Below, one piece after another: positions 7,759 through 16,902 of a stretch of 37,967 bases of DNA. Positions within the stretch are counted from its first letter, which is position 1, and each line of letters starts with the position of its first letter. The notes beneath the pieces were generated by a model. It was not told where the DNA came from and searched no databases. It saw nothing but the letters and a program-made list of their open reading frames with translations. A program made the position numbers and the translations under genes. The stretch covers positions 1 through 37,967 of the forward strand of contig CAKRRG010000026.1 of the NCBI GenBank assembly GCA_934394545.1, written 5' to 3'. This DNA comes from an uncultured Blautia sp. GTDB taxonomy: Bacteria; Bacillota; Clostridia; Lachnospirales; Lachnospiraceae.

Positions 7759-8969
7759 TGAAGAAAAAAAGAATTATGGCCAGCTTTCCCATCCGGATTC
7801 TGGCTGTCAGTATACCCGGTCTGCTTGCAGGCCTGCTTTTTAATGCCACACGAACCTTTGGACTGACCTCCGGAGCTTTGACTCTGGTAGTTACAGCTCG
7901 TTATGTACTAAGCCAGCTGATCACATTTCTGGCACCTCTGATCATTATCGGGCTTGTCGCTTCCTCAATTATTTCTGCAAAAAAGGAGCCTGCACCATCC
8001 ACAGCTCCAGCCATCCGGATCACCTATTTTTCTATGTTGGGAGCGGCTGCCCTGGCATTGGTATTAGGCTATCTGCTCATACCAAGACTTCCTGTATCCA
8101 CAGACAGCCTGTCCTTCCGCTTTTTGCCGGACACCTTATTCGAACTTCCCATTCCGGCTCCGGTTTCTGCTTTAAGTGCACTGATCCTGGCGCTCCTCCT
8201 TGGCTTTGGCGCCTGCTGGACTAACGCGATCCGCACCAAAGAGCTTTTAAATGAGTTCAGAGGAATTACGCTTTCCCTGATGTCAAGAATCCTGCTGCCA
8301 CTGCTGCCTTTCTATATTGGATTCTCTCTTTGTGCACTGGCTTATCAGGGTTATTTTATTAAATATGTGCCGTTACTGCTTCTGTCCCTTTTCCTCCTTA
8401 TTCCGGCTTATGCTCTCTGGGTAGTGGTTTTTTATTATGTTGCAGGAGCTTATGCCAAAGAAAAGCCCTGGGGCATATTGAAAAATCATATACCGGTCTG
8501 TAAAAAAGCATTAAAAACCCATTCTTCTGCTGCAACAGAAAAATATGCACAGGAGGCTGCTGCAAAATGCAGCCAGCTGAAGCCTGAATTTACAAAAGAA
8601 ACCATTTCCCTGTTTACACAGATCAATCACTGCGGTTCTGTATTTGCAGAAGTGTTTTTCGCTATGATAATCTCCCGTATTCTTTATGGTTCCGTTCCGG
8701 CACCTGGTACAATGGTGATTTTCTGTATCCTGCTTGCCACCTGTTCCATTGGTGCTCCGGGACTTCCCTGGGGAACTGTAATGGTATCTCTTGGAACTCT
8801 GACTGGAATTTTAAAGTTCGGCGATTCCGGAATAGCTCTGATGTTTGCTGTTTTTGCACTTCACGATACCTTTGCCACAGCATGCAATATGACCTGTAAC
8901 GGAGCAATTGCGCTGCTTCTTACCGGATATGCAAGAAAACATGCTCTGGAGCATAAACCAAAGCCGTGA
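7758..8969 (+). CDS. DAACS-type (SDF) dicarboxylate/amino acid:cation symporter, divergent
   Basis: This 403-residue multi-spanning membrane protein resembles glutamate/aspartate symporters of the SDF family. Hydrophobic segments start with FPIRILAVSIPGLLAGLLF, then AALALVLGYLLIP and later LLLSLFLLIPAYALWVVVF. A loop with SLFTQINHCGSVFAEVFFAM precedes the re-entrant region, and the C-terminal unwound helix reads TACNMTCNGAIALLLTG. In characterised members this helix carries N-(hydrophobic)-x-G-D; here the equivalent is NMTCNG without the aspartate, so substrate or ion coupling may differ. I start at the ATG at 7758 behind GGAGGAAT. It has its own promoter and ends in a hairpin shared with hydA. 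Import of an amino acid or dicarboxylate feeding, or released by, the neighbouring pathway is a guess. Confidence 0.8.
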   Translation: MKKKRIMASFPIRILAVSIPGLLAGLLFNATRTFGLTSGALTLVVTARYVLSQLITFLAPLIIIGLVASSIISAKKEPAPSTAPAIRITYFSMLGAAALALVLGYLLIPRLPVSTDSLSFRFLPDTLFELPIPAPVSALSALILALLLGFGACWTNAIRTKELLNEFRGITLSLMSRILLPLLPFYIGFSLCALAYQGYFIKYVPLLLLSLFLLIPAYALWVVVFYYVAGAYAKEKPWGILKNHIPVCKKALKTHSSAATEKYAQEAAAKCSQLKPEFTKETISLFTQINHCGSVFAEVFFAMIISRILYGSVPAPGTMVIFCILLATCSIGAPGLPWGTVMVSLGTLTGILKFGDSGIALMFAVFALHDTFATACNMTCNGAIALLLTGYARKHALEHKPKP

Positions 8970-8997
8970 TAACCAACCAGTTATCACGGCTTTGTTC
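8961..8997 (+). terminator. Shared terminator between the symporter and hydA
   Basis: AAGCCGTGATAAC and GTTATCACGGCTT form a perfect 13-bp stem with a 4-nt loop between convergent genes. The flanking T-tracts are short and interrupted on both strands (TTTGTTCTT and TTTGGTTT). Confidence 0.75.
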
Positions 8998-10377
8998 TTA
9001 ATCGAATGACTGTCTTAAGCCTCTCTTAATATAAGTTCCCAATTTTTCCTGAACCAGCTTTCCTCCATCCACAGCCAGTTTTCCTCTGAGAAATACCTTG
9101 TCAATATCTCCATGGATTTTGAAGCCTTCATATGGATTATTATCCGTATTATAGGCATGCGTCTTAGCAGAGATCACATTCTCCTTATCAGGATCAAACA
9201 CTACGATATCCGCGTCGCTGCCTTCGGCCACAGCCCCTTTATTCGGATAAACCCCATACAATTTCGCAGGATTTTCAGAAAGAAGCTCACACATTTTCTC
9301 TACTGTAATTTTACCGGTACGAACACCATAGGTATACAGAAGCGTTCCTCTTGTCTGGACACCAGGCAGACCACCTGGAATTTTGGTGAAATCCTCTTTT
9401 CCCATAGCCTTCTGGGCAAGGGTAAAACTGCACTGATCCGTTGCCACCGTCTGGATATTACCTTCGGCCAGAGCCTTCCACAGACAGTCCTGATCTTCTT
9501 TTTTACGGATTGGCGGTGCACACACATACTTTGCACCTTCGAAATCAGGTTTTGAATAAACACTGTCATCCAAAAGAAGATACTGAGGGCAGGTTTCTGC
9601 AAATACCGTCTGACCGTTTTCACGGGCATGCAGGATTTCCTCATATGCTTTACGATTGGTAAGATGAACTACCATAACCGGAGCGCCTGCCTCCTTCGCA
9701 ATTACAAGAAGACGATGTACGGCTTCCGCCTCCATGGTATCCGGCCGCACAAGAGGATGATTTTCCGGGCCAAGCCGTCCCTGCTCCTTGGCCTCCTGAA
9801 TCAACGCATCAATGACTCCTGCATTTTCACAATGAACGCCTGCGAAGCAGCCTTTTTCATTCAGTTCCTTTATAATCTTATAAAGATCCTCATCATCTAC
9901 GATCATTGCCGGATATGTCATATACAACTTAAAGCTGGTAATTCCTTCCTCGATCATGTCCTGGATTTCCTTCTTTGTTTCCTCGTTCCATTCTACAATA
10001 GACATGTGGAAGGAATAATCACAGGAACACTTCCCATCTGCTTTTTCATGCCATTTCTTCAGACCTTCCTTCAACGTATGACCGCCCTTATCCTGAGAGG
10101 CAAAATCAATGACCAGTGTGGTTCCGCCAAGAATTGCTGCTTTGGTTCCGGTCTCGAAATCATCCGCAGTCACAGTACCTGCAACCTCCAGGTCAAAATG
10201 CGTATGTCCATCAATAAATCCTGGGAAAAGAAGCTTACCGGATACATCGATCACTTCCGCATCTGGCTGGGAAAGGTTCTCTCCTACTTTTACGATCTTC
10301 TCGCCTTCCACCAGAACATCCAGCTTTTTCGATAAGGAACCTGATATAACCGTTCCATTTTTCAAAAGGTATTTCAT
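8998..10377 (-). CDS. hydA: Dihydropyrimidinase / D-hydantoinase family cyclic amidohydrolase
   Basis: This is a zinc-dependent cyclic amidase opening hydantoin- or dihydropyrimidine-like rings; the E. coli island counterpart is HyuA (YgeZ). Metal ligands are all visible: GHTHF (His58, His60), the lysine to be carboxylated in SFKLY (Lys150), VHCEN (His182), VVHLTN (His238) and ATDQCS (Asp314). The length of 459 is normal. I choose the ATG at 10377 because the AAAGGGG ribosome site lies 9 nt upstream of it; the ATG three codons earlier abuts that site. It has a promoter at 10446-10474 and is divergent from the YheO-type regulator gene. In this context a purine-derived ureido ring product is a likelier substrate than hydantoin, but that is inference. 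Confidence 0.92.
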   Translation of the reverse strand: MKYLLKNGTVISGSLSKKLDVLVEGEKIVKVGENLSQPDAEVIDVSGKLLFPGFIDGHTHFDLEVAGTVTADDFETGTKAAILGGTTLVIDFASQDKGGHTLKEGLKKWHEKADGKCSCDYSFHMSIVEWNEETKKEIQDMIEEGITSFKLYMTYPAMIVDDEDLYKIIKELNEKGCFAGVHCENAGVIDALIQEAKEQGRLGPENHPLVRPDTMEAEAVHRLLVIAKEAGAPVMVVHLTNRKAYEEILHARENGQTVFAETCPQYLLLDDSVYSKPDFEGAKYVCAPPIRKKEDQDCLWKALAEGNIQTVATDQCSFTLAQKAMGKEDFTKIPGGLPGVQTRGTLLYTYGVRTGKITVEKMCELLSENPAKLYGVYPNKGAVAEGSDADIVVFDPDKENVISAKTHAYNTDNNPYEGFKIHGDIDKVFLRGKLAVDGGKLVQEKLGTYIKRGLRQSFD

Positions 10378-10445
10378 ATCCCACATCCCCTTTCATTCCT
10401 GTACAAAATAACCAACTTTACACTCTTCATCCTTAATTTAATGTA

Positions 10446-10474
10446 AATATAACACAATTTCAGCATTTCTTCAA
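10446..10474 (-). promoter_or_regulatory. Promoter of hydA
   Basis: On the minus strand TTGAAG (10469-10474) and TATATT (10446-10451) are 17 nt apart. It lies in the 239-nt A+T-rich region shared with the divergent regulator gene, where a regulator site would be expected. I saw no clear dyad there. Confidence 0.55.
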
Positions 10475-10616
10475 TAAAGAGTACGAATTTTTTTCAGCAT
10501 CCAATAATTTTTTTGTAAATACATCTTTTTATTTATTTCTTTTCATGTTATTATAAAGAAAAGAAGTCATTCGTTACTTTCTGCAATATACAAATACAGA
10601 CAGGGAGGGAACAGAT

Positions 10617-11255
10617 ATGGGTAGATTAACTGTCTTACAGCAGATTGCACAGGATATCGCAGCAGAATTCGGACCGGACTGCGAAGTGGTGATACATGAT
10701 CTTAAAACAAAAGAGCCTGAACATTCCATCATTTATATTGTAAATGGTCATGTAACTGGCCGGAATGTGGGGGATGGTCCTTCAGACGCTGTTTTTGACG
10801 GAATCCGCCAGAAGAGACGTGGCGAAAATTATGCTCCGGCTGACCACAACGGTTACCTGATGAAAACTGCCGACGGCAAGATCCTGAAATGCAGCACTTC
10901 ATATATAAAGGATGACGATGGCAGCCTGCACTATGTTTTTGGTATTAATTATGACATTACGAAGCTGACTCTGATCAATAGTGCACTTGATGACCTGATC
11001 ACTCCGAAGAATAAAGAGGAGAAGCCGAAGCAGATCACACACAGCGTTAATGATCTTCTGGATCGCCTGATTGAAGAATCCGTTAATCTTGTAGGGAAAC
11101 CAGTTGCACTTATGAATAAAGAGGACAAGGTCACTGCAATCCAGTTTCTCAATGACTCCGGCGCTTTTCTCATTACGAAATCCGGCGATAAAGTCGCTAA
11201 TTATTTCGGAATTTCCAAGTATACACTTTACAGTTATATTGATGTAAATAAATAA
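10617..11255 (+). CDS. YheO-type PAS/HTH transcriptional regulator
   Basis: This is a 212-residue cytoplasmic DNA-binding protein of the YheO/DauR type: an N-terminal PAS-like domain (about residues 5-115, starting LLQQIA-like and containing the CEVVIHDL and YVFGINYDIT segments) joined by a charged linker to a C-terminal helix-turn-helix domain (about 150-212, LLDRLIEES to KVANYFGISKYTLYSYI). The second helix-turn-helix has GAFLITKSGDKVANYFGISKYTLY. The ATG follows GGGAGGG. It is divergent from hydA, next to the amidohydrolase and YgeXYW genes, so it is the obvious candidate local regulator, sensing a small molecule through the PAS domain. The effector is unknown. A terminator hairpin at 11261-11320 ends the transcript. 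Confidence 0.88.
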   Translation: MGRLTVLQQIAQDIAAEFGPDCEVVIHDLKTKEPEHSIIYIVNGHVTGRNVGDGPSDAVFDGIRQKRRGENYAPADHNGYLMKTADGKILKCSTSYIKDDDGSLHYVFGINYDITKLTLINSALDDLITPKNKEEKPKQITHSVNDLLDRLIEESVNLVGKPVALMNKEDKVTAIQFLNDSGAFLITKSGDKVANYFGISKYTLYSYIDVNK

Positions 11256-11260
11256 TACAA

Positions 11261-11320
11261 AAGCCATATCCTGTACATCCCTGTAAATCGGGTACATAAG
11301 TACATGATATGGCTTATTTC
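11261..11320 (+). terminator. Terminator after the YheO-type regulator
   Basis: AAGCCATATC (11261-11270) pairs with GATATGGCTT (11306-11315), with a further inner stem CTGTACAT/GTACAT-type pairing. TATTTCATTT follows. It lies between convergent genes and could also serve the small Cys-rich gene. Confidence 0.65.
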
Positions 11321-11322
11321 AT

Positions 11323-11523
11323 TTATTTCTCTGCCGGCCTGGCATCCTCCAGTCTGTGCGCCTCTTTAAAGATTTCACAGGCACTCTGATTCACACATCG
11401 CTTATATGCACAGTCCATAAAGGTGAGAGTTCTTCCCCCATCCTTTTCCTCATATTCGCAGCATACTGTCTGGCTTCCATTACAGGTTCTGCAAAAGCCT
11501 GAGATAAACTCTTCTATTTCCAT
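11323..11523 (-). CDS. Small cysteine-rich protein of unknown function
   Basis: The protein has 66 residues and no signal peptide. It has seven cysteines arranged as CRTC near residue 11-14, a CC pair at 21-22, then single cysteines at about 38, 43 and 49 (DCAYKRCVNQSAC). This spacing suggests a structural zinc site or a small Fe-S site. A GGAGAGAG ribosome site lies close to the ATG, and the gene sits 46 nt below the DUF1015 gene on the same strand, so the two are likely co-transcribed. I do not recognise a named family. Its reality rests on the ribosome site, the neat fit between two genes and the non-random cysteine pattern. Confidence 0.7.
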   Translation of the reverse strand: MEIEEFISGFCRTCNGSQTVCCEYEEKDGGRTLTFMDCAYKRCVNQSACEIFKEAHRLEDARPAEK

Positions 11524-11569
11524 TTTTCTCTCTCCAATTGATAAATTGGCTTATCCAGCTATGATAGCA

Positions 11570-12814
11570 TCAGCTTAGTTTATGAATAAATATCCCACTT
11601 CGAAGCTTCGGCTCAAACCAGGTAGACTTGGGTGGCATAAGACGGTTTTCATCCGCGATCTCCATCAGATCCTCCATAGCAACCGGATAAAGTGCAAATG
11701 CAATTCCCCCTGTCTCATCTGCCATAGCCTGAAGCTCCCGAAGCTTATGTATGCCTCCTACAAATGAAATACGCCTGTCTGTCCCAGGATCCTGAATGCC
11801 AAGGATCGGATCCAGTACTGCTTCCTGAAGGATCTGGGAATCCAGCTGTCCTGCCACATCTTTCCCCTGGTAAATCTCCGGCTTCGCTTTCAAAAGATAC
11901 CAGAAGCCATCCAGATACATGCCAAAGCAATGCTTCTCCACTGGTTTTGCCGGAAAACCAGGTACAATGGTCATATCAAATTTCTCTTTCATTCTCGCAA
12001 GAACTGCCTCTACAGATTGTCCGTTCAGATCCTTCACAACACGGTTATAAGCCAGGATCGTTAACTGCTCATATGGGAAAACAACGGAAAGAAAATAGTT
12101 AAATTCCTCTTCGCCAGTGTAGCCCGGATTCTCCTTGCGCCGCTTCATTCCCACCTTCACCGCAGAGGCTGCTCTATGATGTCCATCTGCAATATAAAGT
12201 GCCGGGATCTTCTCCATCTCTGTCCTGATCAGTTCAATAGCCGCATCCTGGTCAATGATCCACACACGATGTGTGATCTCATCCTCTTTCGTAAAATCAC
12301 AGACTGCCTTGTGATCCTTTTTCCACTGTTCAAGAAAATTCTTCAAAGCTTCTGTATACCGGCAGGCAAGATAAATAGGTCCTGTATTTGCATCACATAC
12401 ATCCACATGATTGATCCGATCCAATTCTTTATCTGCGCGGGTAAGCTCATGCTTCTTCACCACATCCTTCAGGTAATCATCAATGGAAGCGCAGCCCACA
12501 ATACCGGTCTGGACCTTTCCCCTTCGCACAAGCTCATATATATAATAACAAGGCTTCTCATCCTGTACCAGAATCCCCTTCCGTTCCATCTGAAGAAGAT
12601 TCTCCCTGGCCTTCTGATAAACACGCTTATCATAAAGGTCTGTATCCGCTGGTAAATCCATCTCCGCTCTGTCCACATGAAGAAAAGAATCCTGATTCTT
12701 TTTCCCAATGGCCGCTGCTTCTTCTCTATTTACCACATCATATGGAAGCGCCGCTACTTGTGCCACCTTCCCTTCTGTAGGTCTGAGTGCCTTAAATGCA
12801 CGAAATACTGCCAT
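11570..12814 (-). CDS. DUF1015 family protein
   Basis: This is a 414-residue cytoplasmic protein of the DUF1015 (PF06245) family, common in Clostridia and archaea. Family landmarks are ALPYDVVN near residue 24, SFLHVDRAE near 44, KKHELTRADKELDR near 120, a strongly conserved ADGHHRAASA near residue 200, and a C-terminal LMPPKSTWFEPKLRSG. The GHHR-type motif recalls the ParB-like fold that includes free-serine kinase SerK, so a nucleotide-linked role is possible but unproven. I begin at the ATG at 12814 because AAAGGGG lies upstream; an in-frame ATG at 12910 lacks one and adds a basic extension foreign to the family. It is probably co-transcribed with the small Cys-rich gene. No serA gene, a common neighbour in other genomes, is seen here. 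Confidence 0.85.
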   Translation of the reverse strand: MAVFRAFKALRPTEGKVAQVAALPYDVVNREEAAAIGKKNQDSFLHVDRAEMDLPADTDLYDKRVYQKARENLLQMERKGILVQDEKPCYYIYELVRRGKVQTGIVGCASIDDYLKDVVKKHELTRADKELDRINHVDVCDANTGPIYLACRYTEALKNFLEQWKKDHKAVCDFTKEDEITHRVWIIDQDAAIELIRTEMEKIPALYIADGHHRAASAVKVGMKRRKENPGYTGEEEFNYFLSVVFPYEQLTILAYNRVVKDLNGQSVEAVLARMKEKFDMTIVPGFPAKPVEKHCFGMYLDGFWYLLKAKPEIYQGKDVAGQLDSQILQEAVLDPILGIQDPGTDRRISFVGGIHKLRELQAMADETGGIAFALYPVAMEDLMEIADENRLMPPKSTWFEPKLRSGIFIHKLS

Positions 12815-12977
12815 AAATAATCTGCCCCTTTCTGCCCACATATGACAAATCAGCAATTTCACCCTTCTGATCCGCTCTGTTTTTTTGTGTCGTAACTTAT
12901 ATTTTATCACAAATACAGGCCTCTTGCAATCAAACTAAATATTTTTTGAGAAAGCTAAATTTTTTTGTATTTTTCTA

Positions 12978-13008
12978 TTGCAAATTGATTTATTTGTGTT
13001 ATTATACT
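12978..13008 (+). promoter_or_regulatory. Promoter of the ygeXYW-arcC operon
   Basis: TTGCAA at 12978-12983 and TTATAC/TATACT around 13002-13008 are 18-19 nt apart in a very A+T-rich stretch. Transcription would start near 13015, leaving a leader of about 60 nt with a strong AAAGGAGG site before ygeX. Confidence 0.45.
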
Positions 13009-13075
13009 ATTAGGAAAACAAAAACGTAATAAAAAAGCAACGAAATAAACAATAACCACAAAGGAGGTTTTCCCC

Positions 13076-14305
13076 ATGACAGACGGACTGAAATGGACGG
13101 TCAATCATGTACCGGGATCCGATGACAAATTCCTGGACCTGATGTCCGAAGAAAACGTAACCAAAGCAAATGAATTCCACAAAAGCTTTCCCCAGTATTC
13201 CGTAACACCACTGCAGAAGCTTTCCTCTCTTGCTTCCTATCTTGGAGTAAAGGGTATCTACTGCAAGGATGAATCCTATCGTTTCGGACTGAATGCATTC
13301 AAGGTACTTGGCGGCTCCTATGCAATGGGACGTTATATTGCCCAGGAGCTTGGCCGCGACATCAGCGAACTTCCTTACAATGTTCTCTCCTCCGACAAAT
13401 TAAGAGAGGAATTCGGACAGGCTACTTTCTTCACTGCTACAGACGGTAACCACGGACGCGGCGTTGCATGGGCTGCTAACCGTCTTGGACAGAAGGCTGT
13501 AGTCAGAATGCCTAAGGGAACCACCAAGACACGTTTTGACAACATTGCCAAGGAAGGCGCTGTTGTTACGATTGAGGAAGTAAACTACGATGACTGTGTA
13601 AGAATGGCAGCTGCTGAGGCAGCTAAGACAGAGCATGGAATCATCGTGCAGGACACTGCATGGGATGGATATGAAGAGATTCCTTCCTGGATCATGCAGG
13701 GATACGGAACTTTGGTTCTGGAAGCAGACAAGCAGCTGAAGGAGAACGGTGTTGACCGTCCTACCCACGTATTTGTTCAGGCTGGTGTAGGCTCCCTGGC
13801 TGGTGCAGTTGTTGGATATTTCGCCCACAAATATAAAGAGAATCCTCCGGTAATGGTTGTCTGCGAAGCAAGTGCAGCTGACTGTCTCTACCGTTCCGCA
13901 GTTCAGGCTGACGGTAACCTGGTAAATGTTACAGGTGATCTTCAGACCATTATGGCAGGTCTTGCATGCGGCGAGGGAAATACCATCGGATGGGATATCC
14001 TTAAGAATCATGTTACTGTCTTCGCATCCTGCCCAGATTGGATGAGTGCTAAAGCAACACGTATTTATGCTAATCCACTTGAGAATGACCCACATATTGT
14101 ATCTGGTGAGTCCGGATCTGTTCCACTTGGTCTTGCGTACACCGCTCTTCATGATGAAGATGCCAAAGACCTGAAGGAAGCTCTGAAGCTGGATGAGAAT
14201 TCCAACATTCTGGTAATCTCTACAGAGGGTGACACGGATCCTGTCCGTTACCGCGAGATCGTATGGGATGGCTTATATGGAACAGATGAATCTTTAAGCA
14301 AATAA
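13076..14305 (+). CDS. ygeX: YgeX, diaminopropionate ammonia-lyase
   Basis: This PLP enzyme splits 2,3-diaminopropionate into pyruvate and two ammonia. The 409 residues match the family. The PLP lysine is in GLNAFKVLGGSYA (Lys76). The catalytic aspartate of the E. coli enzyme corresponds to ATDGNHGRGVAW (Asp123). The phosphate-binding glycine-rich part is VQAGVGSLAGAVVGY, and a fold-type II C-terminal GESGSVPLGLAYTAL follows. A strong AAAGGAGG precedes the ATG. It is the first gene of ygeX-ygeY-ygeW-arcC, the same set as in the E. coli island. It would feed pyruvate to fermentation and ammonia to biosynthesis. The assignment is secure; whether 2,3-diaminopropionate is the sole substrate in vivo is not. 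Confidence 0.96.
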   Translation: MTDGLKWTVNHVPGSDDKFLDLMSEENVTKANEFHKSFPQYSVTPLQKLSSLASYLGVKGIYCKDESYRFGLNAFKVLGGSYAMGRYIAQELGRDISELPYNVLSSDKLREEFGQATFFTATDGNHGRGVAWAANRLGQKAVVRMPKGTTKTRFDNIAKEGAVVTIEEVNYDDCVRMAAAEAAKTEHGIIVQDTAWDGYEEIPSWIMQGYGTLVLEADKQLKENGVDRPTHVFVQAGVGSLAGAVVGYFAHKYKENPPVMVVCEASAADCLYRSAVQADGNLVNVTGDLQTIMAGLACGEGNTIGWDILKNHVTVFASCPDWMSAKATRIYANPLENDPHIVSGESGSVPLGLAYTALHDEDAKDLKEALKLDENSNILVISTEGDTDPVRYREIVWDGLYGTDESLSK

Positions 14306-14356
14306 TTATTTATAACAATATTATATTTTTTCACAAGAATATGGAGGTAACTTGTT

Positions 14357-15667
14357 ATGGATTATAACAAAATAAAAGAAGCTGCTCAGAATTATGAAGC
14401 TGATATGACAAAATTTCTTCGTGACCTGGTTCATTTCCCAGGTGAGAGCTGCGGCGAGAAAGACCATGTAATGCGTATTAAAGAAGAGATGGAGAAGCTT
14501 GGATTCGATAAAGTTGTAATTGATCCAATGGGAAATATCCTTGGCTACATGGGAACCGGAAGCACTCTGATCGGCTTTGATGCACATATTGACACTGTAG
14601 GTATCGGAAACAGAGACAACTGGGAATTCGATCCATACGAAGGCTTTGAGACCGAAACTGAGATTGGTGGACGTGGAACTTCTGACCAGATGGGTGGTAT
14701 TGTATCCGCTGTTTATGGTGCTAAGATTATGAAGGATCTTGGTCTTCTTAATGACAAATACCAGGTTCTTGTTACCGGAACTGTTCAGGAAGAGGATTGT
14801 GATGGTCTTTGCTGGCAGTACATCATCAACGAAGACAAGGTTCGTCCGGAGTTTGTTGTTTCCACAGAGCCTACAGACGGCGGTATCTACCGTGGACAGC
14901 GCGGACGTATGGAAATCCGCATTGATGTAAAGGGTGTTTCCTGCCACGGTTCTGCTCCAGAGCGTGGTGACAACGCCATCTATAAAATGGCCGATATCCT
15001 TCAGGACGTTCGTGCATTAAATGAAAATGATGCAGCAGATGAGACTGAGATCAAAGGTCTTGTAAAGATGCTGGATAAGAAATACAATCCGGAATGGGAA
15101 GAGGCAAACTTCCTTGGAAGAGGTACTGTTACTACTTCTGAGATTTTCTTCACCTCTCCAAGCCGTTGTGCCGTTGCGGACTCCTGCGCTGTTTCCCTGG
15201 ACCGTCGTATGACAGCTGGCGAGACCTGGGAGAGCTGCCTGGATGAGATCCGTGCACTTCCATCTGTTAAGAAATATGGTGATGATGTTAAGGTTTCCAT
15301 GTACGAATACTCCCGTCCATCCTGGACAGAGCTTGTATATCCGATCGAGTGCTACTTCCCAACATGGGTAATCCCGAAGGATCACAAGGTTACTGCTGCT
15401 CTTGAGGAAGCTTACCACAATCTGTACGGAACAGAGCGTATGGGCAATGCTGAGACAGAAGCTATGAGAAAAGCACGTCCTCTTACTGACAAATGGACCT
15501 TCTCTACCAACGGCGTTTCCATTATGGGACGTAACAAAATCCCATGTATCGGATTCGGACCTGGTGCAGAGGCGCAGGCTCACGCTCCGAATGAAAAAAC
15601 ATGGAAAGATGATCTGGTAAGATGTGCAGCTGTTTACGCAGCACTTCCTACTGCATACTGCAAATAA
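14357..15667 (+). CDS. ygeY: YgeY, M20-family metallohydrolase
   Basis: This is a di-zinc amidohydrolase of the ArgE/DapE/M20 type, 436 residues. Metal and catalytic residues are visible: [10 protein letters not shown] (His77, Asp79), [10 protein letters not shown] (Asp110), TVQEEDCDG (catalytic Glu145, ligand Glu146), VVSTEPTD (Glu171), and AHAPNE near the end (His409). The dimerisation domain is in between ([23 protein letters not shown]). It is 51 nt downstream of ygeX with ATGGAGG before the ATG. In this gene set it is expected to hydrolyse an N-acyl or carbamoyl derivative and release diaminopropionate for YgeX, by analogy with uric acid breakdown work in gut bacteria. That substrate is an inference. 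Family assignment is certain. Confidence 0.94.
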   Translation: MDYNKIKEAAQNYEADMTKFLRDLVHFPGESCGEKDHVMRIKEEMEKLGFDKVVIDPMGNILGYMGTGSTLIGFDAHIDTVGIGNRDNWEFDPYEGFETETEIGGRGTSDQMGGIVSAVYGAKIMKDLGLLNDKYQVLVTGTVQEEDCDGLCWQYIINEDKVRPEFVVSTEPTDGGIYRGQRGRMEIRIDVKGVSCHGSAPERGDNAIYKMADILQDVRALNENDAADETEIKGLVKMLDKKYNPEWEEANFLGRGTVTTSEIFFTSPSRCAVADSCAVSLDRRMTAGETWESCLDEIRALPSVKKYGDDVKVSMYEYSRPSWTELVYPIECYFPTWVIPKDHKVTAALEEAYHNLYGTERMGNAETEAMRKARPLTDKWTFSTNGVSIMGRNKIPCIGFGPGAEAQAHAPNEKTWKDDLVRCAAVYAALPTAYCK

Positions 15668-15700
15668 TCAATAAAAAACAAATATTAAGGAGATAAAAGC

Positions 15701-16894
15701 ATGAAAACATTACAGGATTACATCGACAAACTCAACAGCCTCAACTTCAAAGAAATGTACAACAACGATTTCTTCTGGACATGGGACAAAACAGATGACG
15801 AACTGGAGGCAGTATTTACTGTTGCTGACGCACTTCGTTTCATGAGAGAAAACAACATCTCCACAAAAGTATTTGAGAGTGGTCTTGGAATCTCTATTTT
15901 CCGTGACAATTCTACACGTACCCGTTTCTCCTTTGCTTCTGCCTGCAACCTTCTTGGACTTGAGGTACAGGATCTGGATGAGAAGAAATCCCAGATCGCA
16001 CATGGTGAAACCGTTCGTGAAACAGCTAACATGGTTTCCTTTATGGCAGACGTAATCGGTATCCGTGATGATATGTACATCGGAAAAGGCCACACCTATC
16101 AGAAAGAATTCATGGATGCTGTAACAGAAGGAAACAAAGATGGTATCCTTGAGCAGAGACCTACTCTTGTAAACCTTCAGTGCGACGTTGACCATCCTAC
16201 ACAGTGTATGGCAGATATGCTCCACATCATCCACGAATTCGGCGGTGTTGAGAATCTGAAAGGCAAAAAGCTTGCTATGACATGGGCTTACTCTCCTTCC
16301 TATGGCAAACCACTCTCCGTTCCACAGGGTGTGATCGGACTTATGACACGTTTCGGTATGGATGTTGTTCTTGCTCATCCGGAAGGATACGATGTAATGC
16401 CAGAGGTTGAAGAGATTGCTAAGAAGAACGCCAAAGAATCCGGCGGTACTTTCACAAAAACAAACAGCATGGAAGAAGCATTTAAAGATGCGGATATCGT
16501 TTATCCAAAGAGCTGGGCTCCATTTGCAGCAATGGAAAAACGTACCAATCTCTATGGCGAGGGTGACTTCGACGGAATCGATAAGCTTGAGAAGGAGCTT
16601 CTTGCTCAGAATGCAGAGCACAAAGACTGGGCTTGCACAGAAGAGCTTATGAAGACTACAAAGGACGGCAAAGCTCTTTATCTGCACTGCCTGCCAGCTG
16701 ACATCACAGGCGTAAGCTGTGAGACCGGTGAGGTTGACGCAAGCGTATTCGATCGTTATCGTATCCCGCTTTACAAAGAAGCAAGCTTCAAGCCATATGT
16801 AATTGCAGCAATGATCATGCTCTCCAAATTTGAAAATCCGCAGGATATCCTGAAAAAACTGGAAGTAAAAGCTGCTCCGAGAATTATGGAATAA
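15701..16894 (+). CDS. ygeW: YgeW, knotted carbamoyltransferase
   Basis: YgeW belongs to the aspartate/ornithine carbamoyltransferase superfamily with a knotted C-terminal domain; the natural acceptor is unknown. The 397 residues are typical. The carbamoyl phosphate loop STRTR is at 71-75, the second motif HPTQ at 165-168 (DVDHPTQCMADM), and LHCLPAD near 330 is the ornithine-transcarbamylase-like HCLP. YgeW-specific insertions are present, including KGHTYQKEFMDAV. It sits 33 nt after ygeY, with AAGGAG before the ATG. In the reverse direction it would phosphorolyse a carbamoyl group to carbamoyl phosphate, which the next gene product (ArcC) would convert to ATP. A terminator-like hairpin follows at 16903-16931. 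Confidence 0.94.
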   Translation: MKTLQDYIDKLNSLNFKEMYNNDFFWTWDKTDDELEAVFTVADALRFMRENNISTKVFESGLGISIFRDNSTRTRFSFASACNLLGLEVQDLDEKKSQIAHGETVRETANMVSFMADVIGIRDDMYIGKGHTYQKEFMDAVTEGNKDGILEQRPTLVNLQCDVDHPTQCMADMLHIIHEFGGVENLKGKKLAMTWAYSPSYGKPLSVPQGVIGLMTRFGMDVVLAHPEGYDVMPEVEEIAKKNAKESGGTFTKTNSMEEAFKDADIVYPKSWAPFAAMEKRTNLYGEGDFDGIDKLEKELLAQNAEHKDWACTEELMKTTKDGKALYLHCLPADITGVSCETGEVDASVFDRYRIPLYKEASFKPYVIAAMIMLSKFENPQDILKKLEVKAAPRIME

Positions 16895-16902
16895 TCACTT
16901 TT

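Noticed and set aside
15710..16687. 325-codon reading frame on the minus strand across ygeW
   Set aside because: It is antisense to ygeW, has no homology landmarks and no proper start signal.
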